Positions 8,974 through 15,363 of a stretch of DNA of 15,363 bases are shown piece by piece. The notes under the pieces were generated by a model that saw only the letters and a list, made by a program, of their open reading frames with translations, was not told the origin of the DNA and made no database searches. Position 1 is the stretch's first letter. Every line of letters begins with the position of its first letter. Both the position numbers and the translations under genes were made by a program. This stretch comes from Bacillota bacterium (GTDB taxonomy: Bacteria; Bacillota; Clostridia; Lachnospirales; Lachnospiraceae). The DNA is taken from contig JAEWMT010000004.1 of assembly GCA_023393095.1 (NCBI GenBank), positions 1-15,363 of the forward strand. The letters run 5' to 3'.

Positions 8974-9909
8974 ATGTTATACGCAAAAGATTTTCGGATA
9001 CAGGCATATGATGCACTGACCGGAAGATGGGGGCTTGCCATTGGAACGGCATTCGTAGCTGGATTACTGGGAAGTACGGTAGGAGTATCACGTTTATCAA
9101 ATTCTATTTTGAGAAGATCCGACGATATGTATTTCAATAATATAATGTTGTTGATCTATCTTGCGATTTTAGGTGCTTTGGTTTTATATTCCTTAATTCT
9201 GTTTTTTATTAGTGGAGCCATAACTTTGGGATATTGCCAGTTTAACCTGAATCTGGTCGAAAGAAGAAATGTTAGGTTTTCTGATTTGTTCTCAAAGTTT
9301 GGAATGTTTTGGAAAGCATTTCTTATGCAGTTATTGATGGGACTTTTTATATTTCTATGGAGTCTATTATTAATTATACCCGGAATTGTTGCTGCTTACA
9401 GTTATGCAATGACACCGTATATTTTATTAGAAAACCCAGATTTGCCTGTGTTGGAGGCAATAAGTCGTTCAAAACAAATGATGCAGGGTAATAAAGGGCG
9501 ATTATTTTGTCTTCATATCAGTTTTATAGGCTGGTTTCTTCTTTGCATATTAACCTGCGGTATAGGCTTTCTCTTGTTAAGGCCTTATGTAGAAGCTGCA
9601 AATGCGGTGTTTTATAATGAAATTTCGGGAAAGAATATGAGATTTAATCAGGAATTTCATAATTACGGATCTAATAATAATGGTTATGCTGACAATGGAT
9701 ATTCGGGCTACAATAATCAGGGAAATAGTAGCCAAGGCTTCAATAATCAGAGCTACAATAATCAGGGAAATAGTAGCCAAGGATTCAATAATCAGGGCTA
9801 CAATAATCAAGGGGATAATAGCCAAGGAAACAATAATCAAGTAAATAATAACAACGGATATAATAACAGCGGATATAATAATAATAATGGACCAAATAGT
9901 AATAAATAA
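8974..9909 (+). CDS. DUF975 family membrane protein with Asn/Gln-rich repeat tail
   Basis: This 311-residue integral membrane protein is of unknown function. Hydrophobic segments lie near 19-38, 57-87, 113-145 and 176-203, some long enough for two crossings. The stretch IIPGIVAAYSYAMTPYIL, the following EAISRSKQMMQGNKGRLF and the LRPYVEAANAVFY near the last segment are typical of DUF975 (PF06161) proteins of Firmicutes. From about residue 229 to the end the protein changes character: Asn, Gln, Gly, Ser and Tyr dominate, with three 15-residue tandem repeats (residues 245-289). This low-complexity tail is not part of the DUF975 fold. The start at 8974 is chosen for its ribosome binding site and because the promoter lies within the longer frame. 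The gene has its own promoter and a strong terminator, so it is probably a separate transcription unit from the glucan synthase; read-through from upstream is possible because no terminator is visible after 8863. Confidence 0.85.
   Translation: MLYAKDFRIQAYDALTGRWGLAIGTAFVAGLLGSTVGVSRLSNSILRRSDDMYFNNIMLLIYLAILGALVLYSLILFFISGAITLGYCQFNLNLVERRNVRFSDLFSKFGMFWKAFLMQLLMGLFIFLWSLLLIIPGIVAAYSYAMTPYILLENPDLPVLEAISRSKQMMQGNKGRLFCLHISFIGWFLLCILTCGIGFLLLRPYVEAANAVFYNEISGKNMRFNQEFHNYGSNNNGYADNGYSGYNNQGNSSQGFNNQSYNNQGNSSQGFNNQGYNNQGDNSQGNNNQVNNNNGYNNSGYNNNNGPNSNK
9706..9840 (+). repeat. Three tandem 45-bp in-frame repeats
   Basis: Three 45-bp units start at 9706, 9751 and 9796, encoding GYNNQGNSSQGFNNQ, SYNNQGNSSQGFNNQ and GYNNQGDNSQGNNNQ. 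The first two are nearly identical at DNA level, differing at GGC/AGC in the first codon and around the Gly-Phe codons, which indicates a recent duplication. The third is more diverged. The unit is a multiple of three, so copy-number change keeps the frame. Looser N-rich sequence continues to the stop codon. Confidence 0.9.
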
Positions 9910-9951
9910 TTATGATAATAACAATTCAAGCGTATAATAAGTGTAATTAAG

Positions 9952-9994
9952 AAGGGACTATGGAATAAAGTATTTATTCTATTGGTCCTTTTTT
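9952..9994 (+). terminator. Rho-independent terminator after the DUF975 gene
   Basis: A long hairpin has a perfect upper stem GAATAAA (9963-9969) with TTTATTC (9973-9979) around a 3-base loop, and a lower imperfect stem joining AAGGGAC with GGTCCTT. A T-run (9989-9994) follows directly. It sits 43 bases after the stop codon. Confidence 0.85.
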
Positions 9995-10090
9995 GCTATA
10001 GAACTTACTAATTTAATACTGAATTGATTCTTATACTATTATTACTATAATGAAAAGATATATGGTACCCAAAGAATTTTAAATTTTCTA

Positions 10091-10119
10091 TTGCATATTC
10101 CTCTACTATTGCATATAAT
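10091..10119 (+). promoter_or_regulatory. Sigma-A promoter of the metal-resistance operon
   Basis: TTGCAT (10091-10096) and a perfect TATAAT (10114-10119) are separated by 17 bases. Transcription would start near 10126, just ahead of the palindrome at 10130. Confidence 0.65.
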
Positions 10120-10129
10120 ATAAAAGAAC

Positions 10130-10157
10130 AGTTGAACAATTAATCAATTAATCAACT
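10130..10157 (+). promoter_or_regulatory. Probable ArsR/CadC-type operator
   Basis: A 28-bp imperfect palindrome has arms AGTTGA (10130-10135) and TCAACT (10152-10157), and 11 of 14 half-site positions match. It is AT-rich and lies at the predicted transcription start, as do many operators of SmtB/CadC-family repressors. Binding by the neighbouring regulator is inferred from position and symmetry. Confidence 0.65.
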
Positions 10158-10210
10158 AGATGTATTGCATAGAATAAAGGTAAGACTATTTATTTATCAT
10201 TTAAGAAAGA

Positions 10211-10217
10211 AAGGAAG
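10211..10217 (+). promoter_or_regulatory. Ribosome binding site deciding the start at 10225
   Basis: AAGGAAG lies 7 bases before the ATG at 10225. The frame opens earlier at a TTG (10165), but that TTG has no Shine-Dalgarno sequence and would add 20 residues foreign to the family. Confidence 0.7.
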
Positions 10218-10224
10218 TAAAGCG

Positions 10225-10587
10225 ATGTTACAGGATAAAGCAGCTGTATGTGATTGTGACGTTATTCATGCAGAGATAGTAGAAGAGGTAAGCCATCATA
10301 TGCCCGATGAAGAGAAGCTTTATGATCTGGCAGATTTCTTTAAGATGTTCGGTGATAGTACCAGAATTAAAATTTTATGGGCGCTGGATCGTAATGAAAT
10401 GTGCGTATGCGATCTGGCAGTTCTGTTAAATATGACGAAATCTGCAATTTCGCATCAATTAAAAACTCTTCGTCAGGAAAAACTAGTAAAGTATAGAAGG
10501 GATGGAAAGAATGTTTTTTATTCTCTTCAAGACGAGCATGTAAAAAATCTGCTTGAAATAGGACTGGAACATATTGAGGAAAAATAA
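10225..10587 (+). CDS. ArsR/SmtB-family metal-sensing repressor, CadC-like
   Basis: This 120-residue winged-helix transcription factor probably represses its own operon and releases DNA on binding Cd, Zn or Pb. Seen: the family core FGDSTRIKILWAL (about 42-54), the recognition helix KSAISHQLKTLR (about 72-83) and the wing KYRRDGKNVFYSL (89-101). Two metal sites known in CadC are visible. The thiolate site has C60-V-C62 in NEMCVCDL, with N-terminal C9 and C11. The C-terminal helix site matches the SmtB/CzrA spacing exactly: D103, H105, H116 and E119. Having both sets argues for a CadC-type sensor rather than a pure arsenic or nickel sensor. It is the first gene of a two-gene operon, 38 bases before the ATPase, behind a promoter and palindromic operator. 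The symbol cadC would be reasonable, but the inducing metal is not proven. Confidence 0.88.
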   Translation: MLQDKAAVCDCDVIHAEIVEEVSHHMPDEEKLYDLADFFKMFGDSTRIKILWALDRNEMCVCDLAVLLNMTKSAISHQLKTLRQEKLVKYRRDGKNVFYSLQDEHVKNLLEIGLEHIEEK

Positions 10588-10590
10588 TAG

Positions 10591-10609
10591 CTGCTTATCA
10601 TAGTAGCAG
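10591..10609 (+). repeat. Small hairpin between regulator and ATPase genes
   Basis: CTGCT (10591-10595) pairs with AGCAG (10605-10609) around a 9-base loop, just after the regulator's stop and before the ATPase's weak ribosome binding site (AGGG at 10614-10617). No T-run follows, so it is not a terminator. Confidence 0.35.
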
Positions 10610-10625
10610 AACTAGGGTAGATAAT

Positions 10626-12749
10626 ATGGAGCATAAAAAAGAGTATATTTTAGAAGGACTATGTTGCACAAACTGTGCGGCTAAGATTGAAAAAGAGATA
10701 GGTAATCTGCCGGAAGTCAAGGAAGCTAGCATTAACCTTATGAATCAAAAGTTGAGTATTTCCGTTGATAAAACCTCAGAGGATTTAACAGATAAAGTAA
10801 AAAAGATTGTAGCATCCCATGAAGCTTCGGTCAAAGTAAGGGATTTGAAGGAAGAAAAACATACTAAGAAGGATAATACAAATGAGCAAGATGAGGAAGA
10901 GAAAGAAATAAAAGTTTATCTATTACGTTTGCTTGCAGCCATTCTTCTTACTGCGGTATTTGCATTAATAAAGGTACCGACCGGTGTCAGACTGACAGGA
11001 TTTATCATTGCTTATATTTTGGTAGGATATGAAGTGCTATGGAGTGCAGTTAAAAATATCGTCAGGGGAAATATGTTTGATGAGAATTTCCTTATGGGGT
11101 TTGCTTCCTTGGGAGCATTCTTTATCGGTAAGCATACGGAAGCAATTGCAGTTCTGATCTTTTATGGTATCGGTGAGATGCTGCAAGATATGGCAGTAGA
11201 TAGGTCTAGAAAGAATATTGTAGGACTGATGGACATCCGTCCCGATTATGCAAACAAATTAGTTGATGGAAACCTCGCCGTGGTAGCTCCGGAAGAAATT
11301 AATACCGGAGATATTATTCAAGTCAAACCCGGTGAGAAAATACCTTTGGATGGAATCGTTGTAAAAGGAAGCAGCTATATTGATACCAAAGCTTTAACAG
11401 GAGAAAGCGTACCGAGAGAGGTGTCAAAGGATGATACGGTACTTTCAGGAAGTATCAATAATAATGGTGTTCTAGAGATAGAGGTAACGAGACCCTTTGG
11501 AGAGTCTACCGTTTCAAAGATATTGGAACTGGTACAGAATTCGGGTAGCAAGAAGGCGGAAAGTGAGAAATTTATTACTAGATTTGCCAAGATTTATACA
11601 CCGATTGTAGTTTTTCTTGCAGTAGCAGTTGCAATTATTCCTCCGATAACAGGCTTCGGATCTTTTACGGTATGGCTTTACCGTGCGCTTAGCTTTTTGA
11701 TTATTTCCTGCCCATGTGCACTTGTATTGTCGATTCCGCTTAGCTTTTTTGGCGGAATAGGCGGCGGTGCGAAGCAGGGAATCCTGATGAAAGGCGGCAA
11801 TTATCTGGATGCGTTAAAACAGGTAGATACGATAGTTTTTGATAAGACCGGAACACTAACCAAAGGTGTTTTTGAAGTTTCGAGAATTTGTCCAAGGGAA
11901 GGAACCGAAGAATTACAGTTGATTAGTCTGGCTGCGGCAGCAGAAAGCCATTCAACACATCCGATTGCTAAATCAATTCTAACTTATGCTGAGAAAAATA
12001 ATATAAAAATAAAAACCCCAGCAGAAGACATTACCGAGATTGCCGGACAGGGTGTGATTGCTGTATGTGGCTCCGATACGATATATGCTGGCAATGATAA
12101 GCTAATGAGTGAGAATGGAATTACGGTAGAATACCCAGAAGTATCCGGCAGTATAATTTATATTGCTGCCAATAATAAATATTTGGGTTATATATTGATC
12201 TCAGATGAAATTAAGCCGGGGGCTACAAAGGTCATGACCTTACTGAAACAATTGGGCGTCAGAAAAACAGTTATGCTGACTGGAGACCATAAAGCATCTG
12301 CAAAAGAGATTGCCCAGAAGGTTCAGGTGGATGAATATGAGGCAGAACTATTACCGCAAGATAAAGTAGAATGCTTTGAACAATATAAAAAGCTGGCTGC
12401 CGGGAAAGGTAAAATAGTATTTGTTGGTGACGGTATCAACGATGCACCTGTACTTGCAGGAGCCGATATTGGTATTGCCATGGGCGGTATTGGTTCAGAT
12501 GCTGCAATTGAAGCAGCAGATGTCGTTATTATGAATGATGATATCGGTAAAATAGCTACTGCTATTAAGATTTCCAGAAAAACAAAAAGTATTGTTTATC
12601 AAAATATTATATTTGCCCTAGGATGTAAGGTACTAATCATGATACTTGCTTTCTTTGGCATCACCTCCATATGGTTTGCTATATTTGCAGACGTAGGAGT
12701 TGCTTTAATAGCATTGTTAAATGCCATGAGAGCTATGTATGTAAAATAG
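10626..12749 (+). CDS. cadA: Zn/Cd/Pb-exporting P1B-type ATPase
   Basis: This 707-residue membrane pump uses ATP to expel soft divalent metals. Domains in order: one N-terminal heavy-metal-associated domain with GLCCTNC (C13, C14, C17); a charged linker rich in Lys, Asp and Glu (about 73-96); membrane helices from about 97; the actuator loop with TGES (258-261); the transport motif C362-P-C364; the phosphorylation site D406 in DKTGTLT; the P1B hallmark H445-P446; TGD (552-554); and GDGIND (601-606). K668 in helix 7 and D689 in helix 8 (FADVG) match the P1B-2 group (ZntA/CadA), which supports Zn/Cd/Pb over copper. Length is usual for CadA. It lies 38 bases downstream of the CadC-like regulator and should share its metal-induced promoter. 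All catalytic motifs are intact. Which metal matters in the cell cannot be read from sequence. Confidence 0.93.
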   Translation: MEHKKEYILEGLCCTNCAAKIEKEIGNLPEVKEASINLMNQKLSISVDKTSEDLTDKVKKIVASHEASVKVRDLKEEKHTKKDNTNEQDEEEKEIKVYLLRLLAAILLTAVFALIKVPTGVRLTGFIIAYILVGYEVLWSAVKNIVRGNMFDENFLMGFASLGAFFIGKHTEAIAVLIFYGIGEMLQDMAVDRSRKNIVGLMDIRPDYANKLVDGNLAVVAPEEINTGDIIQVKPGEKIPLDGIVVKGSSYIDTKALTGESVPREVSKDDTVLSGSINNNGVLEIEVTRPFGESTVSKILELVQNSGSKKAESEKFITRFAKIYTPIVVFLAVAVAIIPPITGFGSFTVWLYRALSFLIISCPCALVLSIPLSFFGGIGGGAKQGILMKGGNYLDALKQVDTIVFDKTGTLTKGVFEVSRICPREGTEELQLISLAAAAESHSTHPIAKSILTYAEKNNIKIKTPAEDITEIAGQGVIAVCGSDTIYAGNDKLMSENGITVEYPEVSGSIIYIAANNKYLGYILISDEIKPGATKVMTLLKQLGVRKTVMLTGDHKASAKEIAQKVQVDEYEAELLPQDKVECFEQYKKLAAGKGKIVFVGDGINDAPVLAGADIGIAMGGIGSDAAIEAADVVIMNDDIGKIATAIKISRKTKSIVYQNIIFALGCKVLIMILAFFGITSIWFAIFADVGVALIALLNAMRAMYVK

Positions 12750-12929
12750 TAAAAAGAATTACTGTAAATAGGAAATAATACTGTAGCAATCCTTCAACCT
12801 TTCATAATCTGACACATAAGTGCCAAATATTACTTTTATAATATTAGGAAGAAAAGCTAATATAATCCATAATATTTCCGATATATTTTTATGTGATAGT
12901 AGGTATAGCGAAACTCATAAATAATTAAT

Positions 12930-13020
12930 ATTGTATACACAGTAAATATTATTTCGGAGCAGAAGTTAGGCTCGAAGGAAGCTATTGGAGCGGTGAAATA
13001 TGTATTGCTGTGTATACAAT
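12930..13020 (+). repeat. 91-base dyad with perfect 13-bp arms, possible structured leader or twin operator
   Basis: ATTGTATACACAG (12930-12942) and CTGTGTATACAAT (13008-13020) are exact inverted copies. Inside, TATTTCG (12950-12956) can pair with TGAAATA (12994-13000) with one wobble. A GCTC (12970-12973) can pair with either of two GAGC copies (12957-12960 or 12988-12991). Each outer arm also contains TGTATACA, a self-complementary 8-mer of the kind bound by GntR-type repressors. Either a folded RNA leader or two protein sites 78 bp apart would fit. I do not recognise a known riboswitch class. It ends 46 bases before the next gene's ribosome binding site. Confidence 0.6.
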
Positions 13021-13066
13021 TATAAAGACTATATAGTTTTGTAAATACCTAATAAGTGATAGTTTT

Positions 13067-13072
13067 GGGAGG
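13067..13072 (+). promoter_or_regulatory. Ribosome binding site of the surface-protein gene
   Basis: GGGAGG lies 7 bases before the ATG at 13080 and supports that start. Confidence 0.8.
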
Positions 13073-13079
13073 TTGCGCT

Positions 13080-15363
13080 ATGAGCAGGGTAAGACGAAGT
13101 GCTTATATATTCTTGTTAGGTATTCTTTTAACAGTGATGGGGCTAGGATTTTCAGAAGGTTTAAAAAATGCATCTGCGGATACTGCTCCGAATTTTGCAT
13201 TTAAGATAAATGCCCAGAAGGTAACGGATGGTTCTACCTATAATATGAATTCAAATAATATACAGGTCAGCGTATTAGATTATTCATCAGGTCCGGTAGG
13301 TGTTGTTCCGGATACTGTCACATGGAGTTCCTCTAAAACAGATGTAGTAACATTGAATACTAATAGTGGGGATACGGTGACGATGCTTCGCCAAGGTCCA
13401 GGTTATTCGACGATCAAAGCTGAGATAACCCAGAATGGTATCAAATATTCCATAAGCTTTGTGGTGGCTATTGGCCTTGAAATAGATTATGCTCAAACCC
13501 AGGCTAAAACCTTTATATTTGATAATGATAAAATACCTGCGCTAAAACTGGATACAGTAAGTAATAAAACTCAGCAGATATATTTAAAATATACGGACGG
13601 AGCGAATCTTAATGCAAGTCTAGCAAGCTTTAAGAGCAATAATACCGGAGTTGTTACTGTTGATGAACAGGGTATAATAACTGTAGCAGGTGCAGGAAGT
13701 ACAACGATTACCATAACCAGCAACAGTATATCTTCCGATTATGATTCTATGTCTGTTGATTTGACTGTAATTGTAGTACCGACCTTCAGTTTTACCTATA
13801 CAAAATCATCAATAAGCTATACCTGTGAATCAAAGCCTTCTAATACGGATGTAAATGCAATTTATAAGGATGTTCCCTCAAATTTTGTAATTAATTCAAA
13901 TGCAGATAAAGCAACGAATTTAACATGGAAGATATATAATGTTACCGGAGTAGGAGGAACGAATAAAACACTGCTTTCATCTGATTCAAAACTAATACAA
14001 TACTATATTAGTGACATGAGCGGTACGGTAACTTTTACGAATATTAAAGCAGGTACCTATGAAATATATGCATTCGATAATGAAAAATATACGGAAAAAA
14101 CGGGTGCACCCTATGCATATATGAAAATTTATGTATTACCTAATGTAAGTAATATTAATGTTGCAATGAATGTTAATGATACTTTTAGTATTTTAGATAA
14201 TACCAATATTCCAAGTGCGGATACGTTTAAAGTTGATAATTCTTATAATACCAATGTTGCATATCTAAATCCGTCAACAGGTATTATAAAAGCAAATAGT
14301 CAGGGAGAAACTGACATTACGCTTAAATATGATCCCGGTAAATATTTATTTGATGGATTACAATTAACAGATATTGGAGATATAACGATTCATATTACTG
14401 TTATTGATTCAATAGCATTGAATATGTCAAGTGCTACAATTTATACGAAAGGAACTTTACAACTGGTTCCTATTGCAAAGACTGGTATTGTAGAATGGGA
14501 TTCTAATAACAAAAGTGTTGCAACAGTTGACAATAACGGTTTAGTAACCGGTGTGAAGGAAGGGAATGCAACAATAACGGCAAGCCAGGTAATCAATGGA
14601 GTACTCAAAAAAGCTACCTGTACAATTACGGTTCAACCAACAGTAACCTCGATTGTTGTTGAGCCTGATAGTAAATCATTGGCTCTGGAGGAATATCTGA
14701 CCTTACACGCTGAGGTTACCCCAGCTGGATCAAAAAATGTAAAGATCCATTGGAGATCATCAAATGATAAAGTTGTGGCAATTTCAGAAACAAATGGATT
14801 AACAGCTACAGTGCAGGGCTTATCAGGAGGACATGCGGTTGTATCGGCAATCAATGAGGATAATATCGTCGTTGGATACTGTGATATTATGGTACGTCAG
14901 CCGGTAGAAAAGATTACTTTATCAGATACGAATGTAACAGCAAATCTTTCTATGAAACAATTTCAGCTGAGAGCTACCGTCTCTCCTGATAATGCTGAAA
15001 TGAAAGATATTGAATGGGATACAACGGATGTTTCAAAGGCAACGGTAAGTACGAACGGTTTGGTAACATTATTGAAACCCGGCACAGTTACAATTGTAGC
15101 AAAATCAAAGGATAATCCTAAGGTGATAGCATATTGTAACATTAACATACTGATACCGGTAGTATCCTTGGCTCTGAATGAAACGACAAAAACAATGTAT
15201 GCTGGAGAGTCAGCCAAACTAGCTTATACGTTACTGCCGACGAATGCTAGCAACAATGCAGTAACTTGGATTTCAAGTAATACGTCAGTTGCTACGGTAG
15301 ATGCAACCGGAAAGGTTACAGCAAAAAGCGCAGGAACGGCAGTGATTATATTAAGATCAATAG
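13080..15363 (+). CDS. Secreted surface protein with tandem Big_2 Ig-like domains (3' end outside the window)
   Basis: The frame is open from the ATG to the window edge (761 codons and one base, no stop), so the protein is incomplete here. Seen: a signal peptide with basic start (MSRVRR), hydrophobic core (about 8-24) and likely cleavage after ASA at residue 33. Two diverged Ig-like modules lie near 35-130 and 160-235, and a less clear region follows. At least four consecutive Big_2-type domains begin near residues 443, 520, 607 and 693. Each has the pattern of a tryptophan strand (VEWDS, IHWRS, IEWDT, VTWIS), then a V/A-A/V-T/S turn, then G-L/K-V-T and a G-T/N-A/V-T/V-I strand. Three end with a Cys strand (ATCTITV, GYCDIMV, AYCNINI). 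Such domains occur in adhesins, cell-wall proteins and extracellular enzymes of clostridia. Any catalytic or anchoring domain would lie beyond the window. Composition is Asn/Thr/Val-rich, as usual for surface repeats. Confidence 0.85.
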   Translation, partial: MSRVRRSAYIFLLGILLTVMGLGFSEGLKNASADTAPNFAFKINAQKVTDGSTYNMNSNNIQVSVLDYSSGPVGVVPDTVTWSSSKTDVVTLNTNSGDTVTMLRQGPGYSTIKAEITQNGIKYSISFVVAIGLEIDYAQTQAKTFIFDNDKIPALKLDTVSNKTQQIYLKYTDGANLNASLASFKSNNTGVVTVDEQGIITVAGAGSTTITITSNSISSDYDSMSVDLTVIVVPTFSFTYTKSSISYTCESKPSNTDVNAIYKDVPSNFVINSNADKATNLTWKIYNVTGVGGTNKTLLSSDSKLIQYYISDMSGTVTFTNIKAGTYEIYAFDNEKYTEKTGAPYAYMKIYVLPNVSNINVAMNVNDTFSILDNTNIPSADTFKVDNSYNTNVAYLNPSTGIIKANSQGETDITLKYDPGKYLFDGLQLTDIGDITIHITVIDSIALNMSSATIYTKGTLQLVPIAKTGIVEWDSNNKSVATVDNNGLVTGVKEGNATITASQVINGVLKKATCTITVQPTVTSIVVEPDSKSLALEEYLTLHAEVTPAGSKNVKIHWRSSNDKVVAISETNGLTATVQGLSGGHAVVSAINEDNIVVGYCDIMVRQPVEKITLSDTNVTANLSMKQFQLRATVSPDNAEMKDIEWDTTDVSKATVSTNGLVTLLKPGTVTIVAKSKDNPKVIAYCNINILIPVVSLALNETTKTMYAGESAKLAYTLLPTNASNNAVTWISSNTSVATVDATGKVTAKSAGTAVIILRSI

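Larger units (their letters stand above)
9995..10224. other. Intergenic control region of the metal-resistance operon
   Basis: No gene is seen. The region holds a sigma-A promoter (10091-10119), an operator-like palindrome (10130-10157), an 11-base direct repeat CTATTGCATAT (10088-10098 and 10106-10116) with a partial third copy TATTGCAT at 10163-10170, and the ribosome binding site at 10211-10217. Confidence 0.6.
12750..13079. other. 330-base intergenic region before the surface-protein gene
   Basis: I find no gene here. A weak stem (AATATTAGG 12840-12848 with CCATAATATT 12867-12876, T-run at 12886-12890) might act as a poor terminator for the metal operon. A conspicuous dyad occupies 12930-13020. 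A TATAGT box (13032-13037) could be a -10 element, but no good -35 sits at the right distance. The ribosome binding site of the next gene is at 13067-13072. Confidence 0.5.

Noticed and set aside
9577..9840. Minus-strand frame rich in Ile, Val and Ala
   Set aside because: It is the antisense reading of the Asn/Gln repeat tail; its repetitive composition comes from the opposite-strand repeats.
9706..9840. CRISPR-like array
   Set aside because: The 45-bp units are contiguous, in frame and coding, with no spacers.
10165..10224. TTG start giving a 20-residue longer ArsR-family protein
   Set aside because: No Shine-Dalgarno sequence precedes it, and the ATG at 10225 has one and gives a normal family length.
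12930..13020. Insertion sequence or MITE
   Set aside because: No flanking target duplication is evident and there is no transposase; with only one copy visible the mobile-element idea cannot be supported, though genome-wide copies would revive it.

Overview
The window is AT-rich, has strong AGGAGG-type ribosome binding sites, and carries every real gene on the plus strand. Protein style (a clostridial cyclic glucan synthase, a CadC-like regulator with a P1B ATPase, a DUF975 protein, a Big_2 surface protein) suggests a low-GC Firmicute, most likely a Lachnospiraceae-type clostridium. That placement is inference from sequence style, not a database match.

Region 1 (about 1-8863) is a cyclic beta-1,2-glucan synthase system in two genes. 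The first (222-6299, TTG start, 2025 residues) holds a cytosolic N-terminal part, a GT84-type membrane glycosyltransferase, a glucoamylase-like (PF10091/GH189-type) cyclisation domain and the first GH94 sandwich domain. The second (6428-8863, 811 residues) holds the remaining GH94 part, with the phosphorylase catalytic and phosphate-binding residues. In the classical enzyme (Brucella/Agrobacterium Cgs/NdvB) these form one chain of about 2800 residues. Here it is cut in the linker between the two GH94 sandwich domains, with a 128-base gap that carries two hairpins. Together the two products would polymerise glucose from UDP-glucose, trim the chain by phosphorolysis and cyclise it.

Region 2 (about 8906-9994) is a single gene with its own promoter and terminator. 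It encodes a DUF975 multi-pass membrane protein with an unusual Asn/Gln/Gly-rich C-terminal tail that includes three 15-residue tandem repeats.

Region 3 (about 10091-12749) is a heavy-metal resistance operon: an ArsR/SmtB-family sensor of CadC type followed by a Zn/Cd/Pb P1B-type ATPase. A good sigma-A promoter is followed at once by a 28-bp imperfect palindrome, the likely operator, so the sensor probably represses the operon until metal binds.

Region 4 (12750-15363) begins with a 330-base intergenic stretch that contains a 91-base dyad with perfect 13-bp arms. A secreted surface protein with tandem Big_2 (bacterial Ig-like) domains follows, and its reading frame is still open at the window edge. 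No rRNA, tRNA, CRISPR array, insertion sequence or integrase was seen. The best candidates for something new are the split synthase with its structured junction, the dyad before the surface protein, and the repeat tail of the DUF975 protein.
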